DNA of 64,000 nucleotides, taken from assembly GCF_900101825.1 (NCBI RefSeq), contig NZ_FNAG01000007.1, positions 1 to 64,000 on the forward strand, in the 5' to 3' direction. The stretch's first letter is position 1. The number at the start of each line of letters is the position of its first letter. Below the pieces are notes generated by a model, which worked only from the letters and a program-made list of their open reading frames with translations, did not search any database and was not told where the DNA came from. Below, piece by piece: positions 39,313-46,756 of the stretch. The stretch comes from Aquimonas voraii (GTDB lineage: Bacteria > Pseudomonadota > Gammaproteobacteria > Xanthomonadales > Xanthomonadaceae). Made by a program: the position numbers and the translations under genes.

Positions 39313-41294
39313 TGGTCACCTGTCGGGGTGGTGAAAAGCCATGGCGCTCGGCGCCGCGCCTCTGATTCATAGGAATCCGCTAGCAGCTCGGTAACTTCAT
39401 CGGAAGTCGCGCGCGGTAGCGGCGCGGCCGCGAGCGCGGGCGTCTGGCGGGCGATGCCGGATGCGCGCGGACGAAGCCGCGTTGGTCCCTTGGACTCGGG
39501 CAGCGCGGGCGGTTGGGGCTGGCACTCGCCGTAAAGCTCGCGCCGTTCCAACTCCGACGCGACCCCGAGCGCTTCGGCCGCGCGTTTCGTCGCCTTCATA
39601 TGCTGATTCTTGAACCGTGCGTGATCGCGCGCGGCTTCGGTGTCATTGAAGGCGCGCGAGGCCATGTGCAGGGCGTCGCACAGATAGCGCCCTTGCGTCG
39701 TGTAGACGCTCACGTCGGCGCGCAAGTCTTGCGGGTCATAGAACACCATCACCTGCTGCCCGATAAGTTCGGCAGTCGCGTTTGACCAGTATCGGTTCGA
39801 CCCGAGGTCGCTGCGCCCTGCCTTGATGGTGATGCTGCCGTCTCGGGAAACGGTTCGCGTCTCGAACGAACGCAGAAAGAGCGACCGCGCAGCCTCGGGC
39901 AGCTGCTGCGGCGGGCAGCGAATCACGCCGGCCGCCCATTCGGCATCAAAGCTGCCGGCCGCGATGCCGCGTCCACGGCGCCCCGTGCGGGCGTTATGGC
40001 GTGCGACCTCTTCGCGAACCACTTCAGACAGCTCGCCAGCTTCTACCGCAGTCGCCATGCTGAAGCCGCGCCCATTGATTCGCGGATGGCAAGCGATAGC
40101 TTCATGCAGCCCGCCGACGCCAAACGCCCGTTCAATTGGCTTTGCGCCGGGGTTCCCGAAGACCTTGTCGGGATTTGTGAAGTGCACTTCCGCGCCGAAA
40201 ACCATGGAAAGCAGGCCGGGCGCGTCGCCCTCGCGCGCCTTGAAACGATGGCGGTTCATGGCACCGCCGGTCATCAGCTTATTTGCCGCGACTCGCGTGT
40301 TATCCAGGTACACATGACGCGGCGCGCAAACGCCCGCCAGCGCGTGCGTCGCAAGCCTGAACATGTCCGTGTTTTCGCTCTCTGCCAGTTCCCAAGCGAG
40401 AATCCGGCGCGAGCGCACGTCCTGCCAAACCCACAGCGTGGCGGTGTTGATCGGCTTTCGCCCCTTGAACGAAACCCACAGGCGATCAAGCTTCAAACCA
40501 TCGCCGTTGACGGCTTCGCCGACCTCGAAACAAGAAGCGTCGCGAACCAGCGACGGCAGCAGACGCGCGGCCGCTTGGTCCCCCGCACGCTTCATCACCT
40601 GAACGCTGTGGGAGACTTCGGAGTCCATTCGCCGAACGAACGTCTTTGCACTCGGCAACACCAGCCGCTTGCGCTTGGCAATCTCCGCTGTTCGCCTGTA
40701 GCTGTCCGCGTGCGTCGGCGCAGCGCGCGTGAGGTAGTGCCCCGCGTAGAAGTCCCACAGCTCATCAGGGATTTCAACACGTTCGCGCCCGGCTGCCCTG
40801 CCCGGCAGCAGCGCCGGCAGCCAGCGCGCGCGCGCGAGGCCCTCGCAGGCTTTGGCCCAGCGTTTCAACGAATCGACCGATGCGCCCGGCACGCCCTGGC
40901 GCTGCAACTCCGCTGCGACGACGCGGCGGGCGTCGGTCAAGCTCCGGCCTTCGGAAAGCAAGCGCTCAACCCACAACAACGCCGCATGGCGCTTTCCGGC
41001 TTCCTCTTTGGCCTTGGGGGTCGCCTGCTGGAACCGCGCAAGTTCCGCTGCATGGTCGGGGTCGGGGCACGTGTCGGGCACCGTTGATCGCCCCTCGCGC
41101 TCGGCCCAAAGCAGAACGCGGGCCTGCACCCAATCGGGCAAGTCTCCCAGGCGATAGCAGTGGCGCGATGCATGCTCGGGGTCCGACTGCGCGGGCCAGC
41201 CTTCCGCTTCGGACCTGCGCCGCAGGTGCCGTGCAGTCCAGCCCAGCGCCTTCGCCAAGTCGGAGACCTTATAAGTAGTGTCAGGGGCGGCCAC
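39309..41294 (-). CDS. MuA-like DDE transposase
   Basis: 661 aa, the size of MuA (663). N-terminal MuA/repressor-type winged helix (YKVSDLAKALGWTARHLRRRSEAEGWPAQ), further DNA-binding helices (~90-235), and the RNase H-fold core with D265 (AVNGDGLKLD), D331 (VYLDNTRVAANK) and E388 (KPIERAFG). The spacing of the triad (66 and 57 residues) almost equals that of MuA (D269, D336, E392). A Mu-transposase C-terminal beta-barrel follows (~500-560, MVFYDPQDLRADVSVYT). The C-terminal tail should contact MuB. GTG start at 41294, overlapping the upstream ORF. Confidence 0.95.
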   Translation of the reverse strand: MAAPDTTYKVSDLAKALGWTARHLRRRSEAEGWPAQSDPEHASRHCYRLGDLPDWVQARVLLWAEREGRSTVPDTCPDPDHAAELARFQQATPKAKEEAGKRHAALLWVERLLSEGRSLTDARRVVAAELQRQGVPGASVDSLKRWAKACEGLARARWLPALLPGRAAGRERVEIPDELWDFYAGHYLTRAAPTHADSYRRTAEIAKRKRLVLPSAKTFVRRMDSEVSHSVQVMKRAGDQAAARLLPSLVRDASCFEVGEAVNGDGLKLDRLWVSFKGRKPINTATLWVWQDVRSRRILAWELAESENTDMFRLATHALAGVCAPRHVYLDNTRVAANKLMTGGAMNRHRFKAREGDAPGLLSMVFGAEVHFTNPDKVFGNPGAKPIERAFGVGGLHEAIACHPRINGRGFSMATAVEAGELSEVVREEVARHNARTGRRGRGIAAGSFDAEWAAGVIRCPPQQLPEAARSLFLRSFETRTVSRDGSITIKAGRSDLGSNRYWSNATAELIGQQVMVFYDPQDLRADVSVYTTQGRYLCDALHMASRAFNDTEAARDHARFKNQHMKATKRAAEALGVASELERRELYGECQPQPPALPESKGPTRLRPRASGIARQTPALAAAPLPRATSDEVTELLADSYESEARRRAPWLFTTPTGDQ

Positions 41295-41679
41295 GGGCTG
41301 ACATCCTCTGCGGCCGCAGGCGCGCAGGCGCGCTCAGGCCGCACCCTGTGCCGCACCCTGTGCTGGTGATGCTGTCCATGGACGCGCGGAAGTGCGCTCC
41401 CGGCGACGCCAGGAGGCCGGTCGCCTCCGCGCGCCGCTGAGTGGCACCAGATGCGGACCCGCACCCCTGCATGCGCCTGACGGGCGCAACACTGTTCCGG
41501 AACGCGCATAGGTGCCTTACCGACGAAGCCAGTAGGACGACGGAACCAGAGCGCCGGAGAGCGCGCCGCAGGCGGCTACCCCCGCCGAGGGCACAGAAAA
41601 GCGCCACGAGGGCGTTTATAAACGCTCGCAGGGCCGCCAGCGGCGACGCCGCGCGATGCTGGGGAGTGCACAGCATCAC
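41281..41679 (-). CDS. possible overlapping ORF upstream of the transposase
   Basis: 132 aa from a GTG that overlaps the upstream stop by 3 nt; its own stop lies inside the transposase start. The spacing is what an operon gene would have, and there is no other gene in this 385-bp gap. The composition (Ala/Arg/Ser/Gly-rich, six Cys, no clear fold) is poor. The order C4 RNA / small genes / this ORF recalls P4 and P1 immunity operons, where an Ash/Icd-type gene occurs, but I cannot establish homology. Confidence 0.3.
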   Translation of the reverse strand: MMLCTPQHRAASPLAALRAFINALVALFCALGGGSRLRRALRRSGSVVLLASSVRHLCAFRNSVAPVRRMQGCGSASGATQRRAEATGLLASPGAHFRASMDSITSTGCGTGCGLSAPARLRPQRMSARGRP

Positions 41680-41957
41680 GCACCCCCTTTCAGCCGCACG
41701 GATTCGGCTATTTCAAGCAGGCTTTCAGCCTCGCCGAGGAGTTGAGCCAGGACGGCGGCGAAAGCAGGGAGCGCATCCTCCCCTGCATCCTTGATCGAAG
41801 CACCCGCAAGTGCGGCTGAAAGCTCACGAGCGCGAAACACGCGCACGGCTGCCTCTTCGCGCAACTGCTGCGCGTCGTCAGTAGCGACGTGGAACAGGGG
41901 CACACCAGCTGCCTGCGACTGAGAGGCGAACGGAACCAGCGTCGGCGCGCGCTTCAT
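41676..41957 (-). CDS. small operon protein, DUF3077/DUF6124-like
   Basis: 93 aa. A GVPLFHVATDDAQQLREEAAVRVFRARELSAAL segment followed by a long helix (LPAFAAVLAQLLGEAESLLEIAESVRL) resembles small DUF3077-type proteins common near phage genes; this family call is tentative. ATG overlaps the stop of the 67-aa gene (ATGA). Confidence 0.5.
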   Translation of the reverse strand: MKRAPTLVPFASQSQAAGVPLFHVATDDAQQLREEAAVRVFRARELSAALAGASIKDAGEDALPAFAAVLAQLLGEAESLLEIAESVRLKGGA

Positions 41958-42157
41958 GCGAGAACTTCCGCGCGCAGCGTCTCGGCGATAGCGCGCAGCT
42001 CCAGCGCGAGGGTCTCCGAGTCGTAAACGCATCGCCCTTCAAGCGCGGCGGCGGCGTGATCCAGCAGGCCGGGCCAGTCGGCGCGCGGGGCCTCGATGGG
42101 CAACAAGAGGTGTGCAGGCAGGGCCGCGAGCGCGGCGGCAGCGTGGTTGCAGTTCAT
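41954..42157 (-). CDS. small protein behind the C4-type leader
   Basis: 67 aa, not recognised; mostly helical. It is the first gene after the C4 RNA leader. Its Shine-Dalgarno (CCTGAGG, 42166-42172) is complementary to a leader loop (CCTCAGG, 42237-42243), so its translation should depend on leader folding. A longer ORF (to 42619) runs through the RNA structures and is rejected. Positionally it corresponds to the icd/first-immunity-controlled gene of P1/P4. Confidence 0.55.
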   Translation of the reverse strand: MNCNHAAAALAALPAHLLLPIEAPRADWPGLLDHAAAALEGRCVYDSETLALELRAIAETLRAEVLA

Positions 42158-42189
42158 GGCGGTATCCTCAGGGTATCGAGTGACCGCCG

Positions 42190-42243
42190 CCCCGCTTCCA
42201 AACGGGGTGGCGGACGGTACGCGGTTGGAAGACCGGCCTGAGG
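42190..42243 (-). promoter_or_regulatory. C4-responsive leader: antisense target sites and RBS-proximal hairpin
   Basis: Minus-strand order: CCTCAGG in the loop of CCGG-TCCTCAGG-CCGG (42237-42243), CTTCCAA (42225-42231), then hairpin CCCCG-TTTGGAAG-CGGGG (42190-42207). The first two are complementary to TTTGGAAG and CCTGAGG of the C4 RNA and equally to the RBS-proximal hairpin loop and the Shine-Dalgarno. Confidence 0.65.
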
Positions 42244-42319
42244 ACCGGCGAGCCTTGCGGCTCCCGCGCACCGCCCGCCGTAGAACTGACAGGCATGCAC
42301 GCCCGCCGGGATGCGGGCG

Positions 42320-42405
42320 AAGAAAAAGCGCCGGCATCGGGCGATGGGCGCTTGTGCGCCTCAGGACTCGGGCTTCCAAACCCGGCTGCCGATTTGGCGG
42401 CAGCG
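42320..42405 (-). ncRNA. C4-type antisense RNA
   Basis: ~85 nt, minus strand. Hairpins in order: CTGCCG-CCAAAT-CGGCAG; CGGG-TTTGGAAG-CCCG (42369-42384); linker with CCTGAGG (42359-42365); GGCGC-ACAA-GCGCC; then a terminator stem AAGCGCC/GGCGCTT with TTTTTCTT (42321-42353). This plan (short hairpins exposing two segments complementary to a downstream leader) is that of C4 antisense RNA of P1/P7 and CI RNA of P4. A GAGCC-GCAA-GGCTC hairpin and the leader follow. Confirmation needs a covariance-model hit. Confidence 0.75.
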
Positions 42406-42410
42406 GGTCG

Positions 42411-42439
42411 AGAATGCGGCGGCATGAAGGTGCTGTCAA
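42411..42439 (-). promoter_or_regulatory. promoter of the C4-type RNA
   Basis: Minus strand TTGACA (42434-42439, perfect -35), 17-bp spacer, CATTCT (42411-42416, weak -10); start expected near 42404, precisely at the 5' hairpin of the C4 RNA. Confidence 0.6.
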
Positions 42440-42603
42440 GTCGCGCTGAATATGTGTTGCGTCACCCAAGTTAGAGCTACCGATGAAACGCGGCATGCAC
42501 AACGTGCGAGGACTCAGGCCGCAACTGCCGGGGTTGTTTGCGTCTCGCTTTGCGTCCCTCGCAAGAGCGGCGCGGGACACTCGCCGGCTTGTCCCGTGTT
42601 GGT

Positions 42604-43269
42604 TCATCGGATCGGCCACGGCGCGCCGCGCTCGGCCTCAATGTCGCGACGGATGCGCGCTTCCAAGCGATCCACCACAGGCGGCGCAGGCCGATCCGCC
42701 GGCGGCGTCTCTAGGACAAAGGCAGCCTTGCGTAGTGCACTCGCCAAGCGCGAGGCGGACGCACGCACCTGCGGGTGCGATCCCAAGCGCTCAACCGCGT
42801 TGGCCAACTGTCGCGCCTCCAGAGGGCTGAGGGTCAGCCGCAGCGACACATCGCCGTCTGCAAGCGCATCCCGGCCGGCCGAAAGAAAGCAGATTCCGCC
42901 CTCGCCGAAGCGATGCTCATTGCGGACTGCATCCATGGAAAGGCTGTCATTGATTTCCGCCAGCGTGAGGACGCCCGGGCCATACTGCTGGCCTACCGCT
43001 CCGCTAGCATTGCCTGGCTTCAGCACGCGCGAAAGCTGGACCTTCCAACCACAGATTTCAGTGAATCGCGCTGCTCGGCGGTCGATGTAGTCGAACACGA
43101 ACCGGATAGCGTCTTCGCGATTGACCGGCGCATTCAGCAGCGCGTCGCGCTCTTCTTCGAGCTGCGAGCGCTCGGCGCGCAGCTCGCCGCGCCGGGCATG
43201 GAGGGTCGCGACATACGCGCGCACCTGTCCAGCGATGTTGCGGATTTCTTCGGGGGCGACGGTGTTCAT
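42604..43269 (-). CDS. hypothetical element protein (221 aa)
   Basis: 221 aa, not recognised. N-terminal coiled coil (~10-45: QVRAYVATLHARRGELRAERSQLEEERDALL), a middle globular region (FVFDYIDRRAARFTEI..) and a C-terminal helix. No catalytic motif. ATG at 43269 overlaps the stop of the Mor-like gene (ATGA), so it is a coupled operon member; the longer in-frame extension is rejected. The segment just downstream of its stop carries a CGGGACA/TGTCCCG dyad (~42571-42594 is inside the end of the upstream noncoding region). Confidence 0.6.
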   Translation of the reverse strand: MNTVAPEEIRNIAGQVRAYVATLHARRGELRAERSQLEEERDALLNAPVNREDAIRFVFDYIDRRAARFTEICGWKVQLSRVLKPGNASGAVGQQYGPGVLTLAEINDSLSMDAVRNEHRFGEGGICFLSAGRDALADGDVSLRLTLSPLEARQLANAVERLGSHPQVRASASRLASALRKAAFVLETPPADRPAPPVVDRLEARIRRDIEAERGAPWPIR

Positions 43270-43652
43270 TCGGTGTTTCCTTCGGTTTGTGGCTTGCGGA
43301 GCGCTTCGCGTCCTCGCTTGGCGCACTCGTAGACGTAAATGGCAGTGATTCCGTACTCGCGGGCGAGTGCCCTTGCGTTGTCGCGGGTTAGCCGTTGCGC
43401 GATGTCGATGTCTCGGAAGTGCCGCTTCACTGCGAGGCCGCGCGGCAGGTAGAACGCTCTCCCGCCGAACACATCGGCAAGCCCGAGCATCACCGCGCGG
43501 GCCAGTTCCTCCGCGCGCTGGTCAGGCTCTCCGCGCTTGCGCAGTGCGTGCGCCGCAACGTCGGCGGCTTCGCTCAGCACGTCCGGCCAGCCGACGCGGG
43601 ACGGTGGGGCGGTGCCCGCATCCTTGCTGTCTGGCTCTTGGGGGGTCTGCAT
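43266..43652 (-). CDS. Mor/C-family transcription activator
   Basis: 128 aa. C-terminal ~75 residues match the Mor-C family: FYLPRGLAVKRHFRDIDIAQRL, then helix-turn-helix NARALAREYGITAIYVYECAKRGREAL. In Mu, Mor (early) activates the middle promoter and C activates late genes. Here no late genes are present, so the target is unknown; possibly the promoter of the element's own operon. ATG at 43652 used; a TTG 15 bases upstream is possible. Confidence 0.85.
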   Translation of the reverse strand: MQTPQEPDSKDAGTAPPSRVGWPDVLSEAADVAAHALRKRGEPDQRAEELARAVMLGLADVFGGRAFYLPRGLAVKRHFRDIDIAQRLTRDNARALAREYGITAIYVYECAKRGREALRKPQTEGNTE

Positions 43653-43769
43653 GTTGGGGCGCCACAAGCGGCAGCGGCCGCGTTGGGCAACAGAGTGCAG
43701 AGGGGCAGTTGGTGCCCGCCAACGCGACCGAAGCGTTTGGTGGCGTTTGCGCCAAGGTGGATGAATGTG

Positions 43770-44165
43770 CTAAGGCGCCTCGCGGCCTTTCCTGATCCAG
43801 CCTTCAAGTGTTCTGTCATCTACTCCAGGGTCGAGCCCCACACGGATGAACAGCTCCGCCAGCAGCCTGGCGGCGGCGGCGGGGGTGGCGGCTTCGCCCG
43901 CCGCTTGTCCCGCGAGAGTCGCCCAGACTCTGCACATGCGCTTGATCTCTCGGGCGTTGGCTGCTGCGCCGGGTTTCGCCTCGCGCTCTTCGCGCTGTGC
44001 CTCCAGCTCTTCGATTTGCAGCTGTGTCGCTCGCCGCCTAAGCGCCGCATCAATCTGTTCAGAGAGGCCAAGGAAGAGGGGCGCGGTCGCCTTCGCCCAC
44101 GCCGGTTCATCCGCCGATGGCTCTGCCGCCTGTTCGCTTGCGGGCCGTTCGTGTTCGCTGTGCAC
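43770..44165 (-). CDS. hypothetical first gene of the element operon
   Basis: 131 aa from a GTG at 44165, not recognised. A charged coiled-coil-like helix (~38-66: AALRRRATQLQIEELEAQREEREAK) is followed by a helical domain ending in DDRTLEGWIRKG. It could be a dimeric regulator, but there is no clear HTH. It is the gene nearest the control region with tandem dyads. ~100 bp separate it from the Mor-like gene. Confidence 0.5.
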   Translation of the reverse strand: MHSEHERPASEQAAEPSADEPAWAKATAPLFLGLSEQIDAALRRRATQLQIEELEAQREEREAKPGAAANAREIKRMCRVWATLAGQAAGEAATPAAAARLLAELFIRVGLDPGVDDRTLEGWIRKGREAP

Positions 44166-44610
44166 GCGCTCTGCCTTCCGTGCCTCTCCAGGGCTGCACC
44201 CAAGCGCGGGGAGAGCTGCCGCGCTTGTCGCCCCGTCGGGCTATGGGTGCCCGGCCATCGCTACACGATGTCGCGAAAGCGCGCAAGCCCGCCCCATCGG
44301 TAGACGGCAGAGCGGGCGGAAGCGCGGGCGCGCCCTGCGTTGCGGGAGCTGCAACAAGATTGCGTGAGCCGCAATATTTGTCCGGTTCTCATGTCCGGCT
44401 TTCCGCGTTGGCGGGGAGCCTTCAAAGGGCGATGAAACCGGCGTAAGCGCTTGATTGAACCGCCTTAAACGCTGCCACCGCCGCGCACACTGTCAGGGCC
44501 GCCCCGTTGCGGGTGCGCGTTCCCCGCGCCTCTGGCCGTGCGCGCCTCTCGGGCGCCTTACTGGCCCTTCGTGTTGCCTGCAAAGCCGCGCCCCGCCTAG
44601 CTTTCCGCGC
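44166..44610. other. control region of the element
   Basis: ~445 bp without a credible gene, between the first element gene and the phased repeats. Contains the tandem dyads at 44340-44374. Likely promoter and repressor region for the leftward operon; no clear -35/-10 is identified. Confidence 0.5.
44340..44374. promoter_or_regulatory. two tandem dyad operators
   Basis: TTGCGGGAGCTGCAA (44340-44354) and TTGCGTGAGCCGCAA (44360-44374), spaced 20 bp start to start, each with TTGCR/YGCAA arms. Two equal half-site dyads two helical turns apart in the upstream region of a mobile-element operon look like repressor or activator sites. Confidence 0.6.
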
Positions 44611-44650
44611 GTTTCACTTCGTTTCGGTTCGTTTCGGCAGATTTCGGCAA
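44611..44650 (+). repeat. four 10-bp phased repeats inside the right end
   Basis: GTTTCACTTC, GTTTCGGTTC, GTTTCGGCAG, ATTTCGGCAA in direct succession; period exactly 10 bp, one helical turn. Directly abuts the right-end transposase sites. Confidence 0.7.
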
Positions 44651-44653
44651 ATC

Positions 44654-44694
44654 GGGTGCAATCTTTCTGTCCCAAGGGTGCAAGATCACTGTCC
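44654..44694 (-). repeat. right-end transposase sites R2 and R1
   Basis: On the minus strand GGACAGTGATCTTGCACCCT (44675-44694) and GGGACAGAAAGATTGCACCC (44654-44673), ~21-bp period. They match the left sites in GGACA and TGCACCC but are more diverged than L1/L2. Confidence 0.8.
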
Positions 44695-44751
44695 CCGCAC
44701 ATCTCCCCCGCCCCTCTCCCACAAGGGGAGAGGGGAGATCTGCCTCAAGCT

Positions 44752-46359
44752 TCAATCTCGCGCTTCCCTCAAGTCTCGGGGCCGGAAGCCCAAAGCCAGC
44801 ATCACCAGGCCGAAGACTGCCGCACCGCCGCCGACCAGCACGGCCAGGCGCCAGCTGCGGCCCTGCCAGCCGTAGAGGCCGAACTCTGGCCACAGCTGCA
44901 GGCCGGCCCAGAGCGCTGCCGCCATCGCCGTGCAGGCGAGGCCCAGGCGAATCAGGTGGCGCGCCCAGCCGGGCTGGGCGCGATAGACGCCCTGTCGCCG
45001 CAGCACCCAGGCCAGCAGCAGCAGGTTCAGCCAGCCTGAGGCCACGCTGGCCGCGGACAGGGCGAGATGCAGGCCCGGCAGCGCGGCCAGCTTCTCGAAG
45101 ACGCTCAAGCCGGGCGCGAACTCGGCGGCGCGCCACCACAGCAGCGTGCCAAGGAAGGCGAGGTTGAAGCCCATGTTGGCGATCATCGCAACGATGCCGA
45201 TCTTGACCGGGGTGGCGGTGTCCTGGCGGGCATAGAAAGCGGGCGCGACGACCTTGATCAGCACGAAGGCCGGCAGGCCGAAGCTCACCGTCATCAGTGA
45301 CAGCGCCACCATCTGCGTATCGAAGGCGGTGAAGGCACCGTACTGCAGCAGGGTGGCGAGAATGGGCTCGGCCAGCAGCAGCAGGCCGAGCATGGCCGGC
45401 AGCGCGATCAGCAGCGCCATGCGCAGGCCCCAGTCCAGCGCCCGCGAGAACCCGGCGGGGTCTGTATCGACATGGTGGCGCGACAGCGCCGGCAGGATCA
45501 CCGTGCCCAAAGCCACGCCGAAAATGCCGAGCGGGAACTCCAGCAGGCGGTCGGTCTGCGCCAGCCAGGTCTGCGAGCCGGCGATCAGGAACGCCGCAAT
45601 CACCGTATCCAGCAGCAGGTTGACCTGGGCCACCGAGCTGCCGAACAGGGTCGGCACCATCAGCTTCAGGATCCGCCGCACGCCGGCATGCGCGCCGCCC
45701 CAAGCCGGCCAGACCAGCAGATCGAGCCGGCGCAGGGCCGGAAACTGCACCAGCAGCTGGACCACGCCAGCGACCAGGATGGCGATGGCCAGCGCCATCA
45801 CCGGCACCTCCAGCAGCGGTGCCAGCCACCAGGCGGCGGCGATCATGCAGAGGTTGAGAATCATCGGCGTCGCCGCCGGCAGGGCGAAGCGACCGTAGGC
45901 ATTCAGCGCGCCGCCGGCCAGCGCGGTCAGCGAGACGAACAGCAGGAAGGGAAAAGTCACCCGCAGCAGGTCGGCGATCAGGTCGACCTTGCCGGCCTCG
46001 GCGCTGGTGGCCGGCGCGAACAGACGCGCGATTTCCGGCGCGAACAGCATGCCCAGCGCAGTCACCACCAGCAGCACGGCACCGAGCGTGCCGGCGGTGC
46101 GCGCGATCAGCTCACGCAGCTCGGCCTGCTCGCGGGTCTGCTTGTACTCGGTGAACACCGGCACGAAGGCCAGCGAGAACGAGCCCTCGGCGAACAGCCG
46201 GCGGAAGAAGTTGGGAATGCGAAAGGCGATCCAGAACGCATCGGTCGCCGCGTTGGCACCAAAGGTCTGGGCGATGACCATCTCGCGCACCAGCCCCAGG
46301 ATCCGCGACAGAAAGGTCGGGCCGCTGAAGGAGGCAAGCGAACGGAGGAGGTTGGGCAT
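44752..46359 (-). CDS. murJ: lipid II flippase MurJ
   Basis: 535 aa, ~14 membrane helices. MOP superfamily: [34 protein letters not shown] start, then [31 protein letters not shown] (conserved Arg residues in the cavity), and later [21 protein letters not shown]. Transports lipid II across the inner membrane for peptidoglycan synthesis. Divergent from rpsT. Downstream the cluster normally continues into ribF; here the Mu-type element intervenes ~60 bp after the stop. Confidence 0.96.
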   Translation of the reverse strand: MPNLLRSLASFSGPTFLSRILGLVREMVIAQTFGANAATDAFWIAFRIPNFFRRLFAEGSFSLAFVPVFTEYKQTREQAELRELIARTAGTLGAVLLVVTALGMLFAPEIARLFAPATSAEAGKVDLIADLLRVTFPFLLFVSLTALAGGALNAYGRFALPAATPMILNLCMIAAAWWLAPLLEVPVMALAIAILVAGVVQLLVQFPALRRLDLLVWPAWGGAHAGVRRILKLMVPTLFGSSVAQVNLLLDTVIAAFLIAGSQTWLAQTDRLLEFPLGIFGVALGTVILPALSRHHVDTDPAGFSRALDWGLRMALLIALPAMLGLLLLAEPILATLLQYGAFTAFDTQMVALSLMTVSFGLPAFVLIKVVAPAFYARQDTATPVKIGIVAMIANMGFNLAFLGTLLWWRAAEFAPGLSVFEKLAALPGLHLALSAASVASGWLNLLLLAWVLRRQGVYRAQPGWARHLIRLGLACTAMAAALWAGLQLWPEFGLYGWQGRSWRLAVLVGGGAAVFGLVMLALGFRPRDLREARD

Positions 46360-46756
46360 TTTCTTCGGCTGCGCCGGCGCGGCGGCGTTGCCGCCGCCGC
46401 GCGGGATTCGGGATTCGGGATTGGGGATTCGTAGAGCGGGCAACATCGGTCGCGGCAAGAAGCGGGCGTTGAACCCTGATCCGTGCGTGCGGTGCGAAAG
46501 GCTACCCCAGCCGAGTGCTTGCGCCACATGCTCGGCCAGCGGACGCTTTATCGCGGCGGCAAGCGAAGTCCGGCGCCGCGAGCCCTCCTTGACCTGCACG
46601 ACCTTCGGTCGAATCCCGAATCCCCAATCCCGAATCCCAGCTGTCCAATCCGAATCCCATCCAGCCGCAACGCGGCCCGGATTGACGCGCCCCCGCCTCC
46701 CCCGCATACTTGCGCGTCTTGTCCCGCCCTTACCGCTACGCCTCGAGGAGTTTCCC
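46360..46756. other. murJ-rpsT intergenic region with inverted GGGATTC arrays
   Basis: 397 bp between divergent genes. Four GGGATTC-type heptamers at 46403-46430 face four GAATCCC-type at 46611-46638, enclosing ~180 bp that includes CACGACCTTCGGTCGAATCCC; its reverse complement occurs at the 61.2-kb element. A member of the same dispersed repeat family. Promoters for both genes must lie here or be partly within it. Confidence 0.65.

Larger units (their letters stand above)
37424..44694 (-). mobile_element. Mu-type transposable element without virion genes
   Basis: About 7.3 kb between ribF and murJ. Both ends carry two ~20-bp sites in inverted orientation (left GGACAATGAATCTGCACCCT twice; right, reversed, GGACAGTGATCTTGCACCCT and GGGACAGAAAGATTGCACCC) with ~22-bp spacing, like MuA/TnsB end sites. 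All genes read leftward: unknown 131 aa, Mor-family, 221 aa unknown, C4-type RNA, two small genes, a questionable ORF, MuA-like DDE transposase, 108 aa, MuB-like ATPase, small membrane protein. No head, tail or lysis genes lie inside. The true termini may be TG at 37417 and CA at 44699. I found no convincing target duplication. Could be a deleted Mu-like prophage or a self-sufficient transposon. Confidence 0.85.

Noticed and set aside
39309-41294. IS21 (IstA/IstB) family for the transposase/ATPase pair
   Set aside because: Length, N-terminal winged helix, DDE spacing, Mu C-terminal barrel and the Mor-like partner fit MuA/MuB better.
41954-42619. 221-aa ORF extending the 67-aa gene upstream
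   Set aside because: The extension runs through the C4 hairpins, its terminator and leader; the ATG at 42157 has a good ribosome site.
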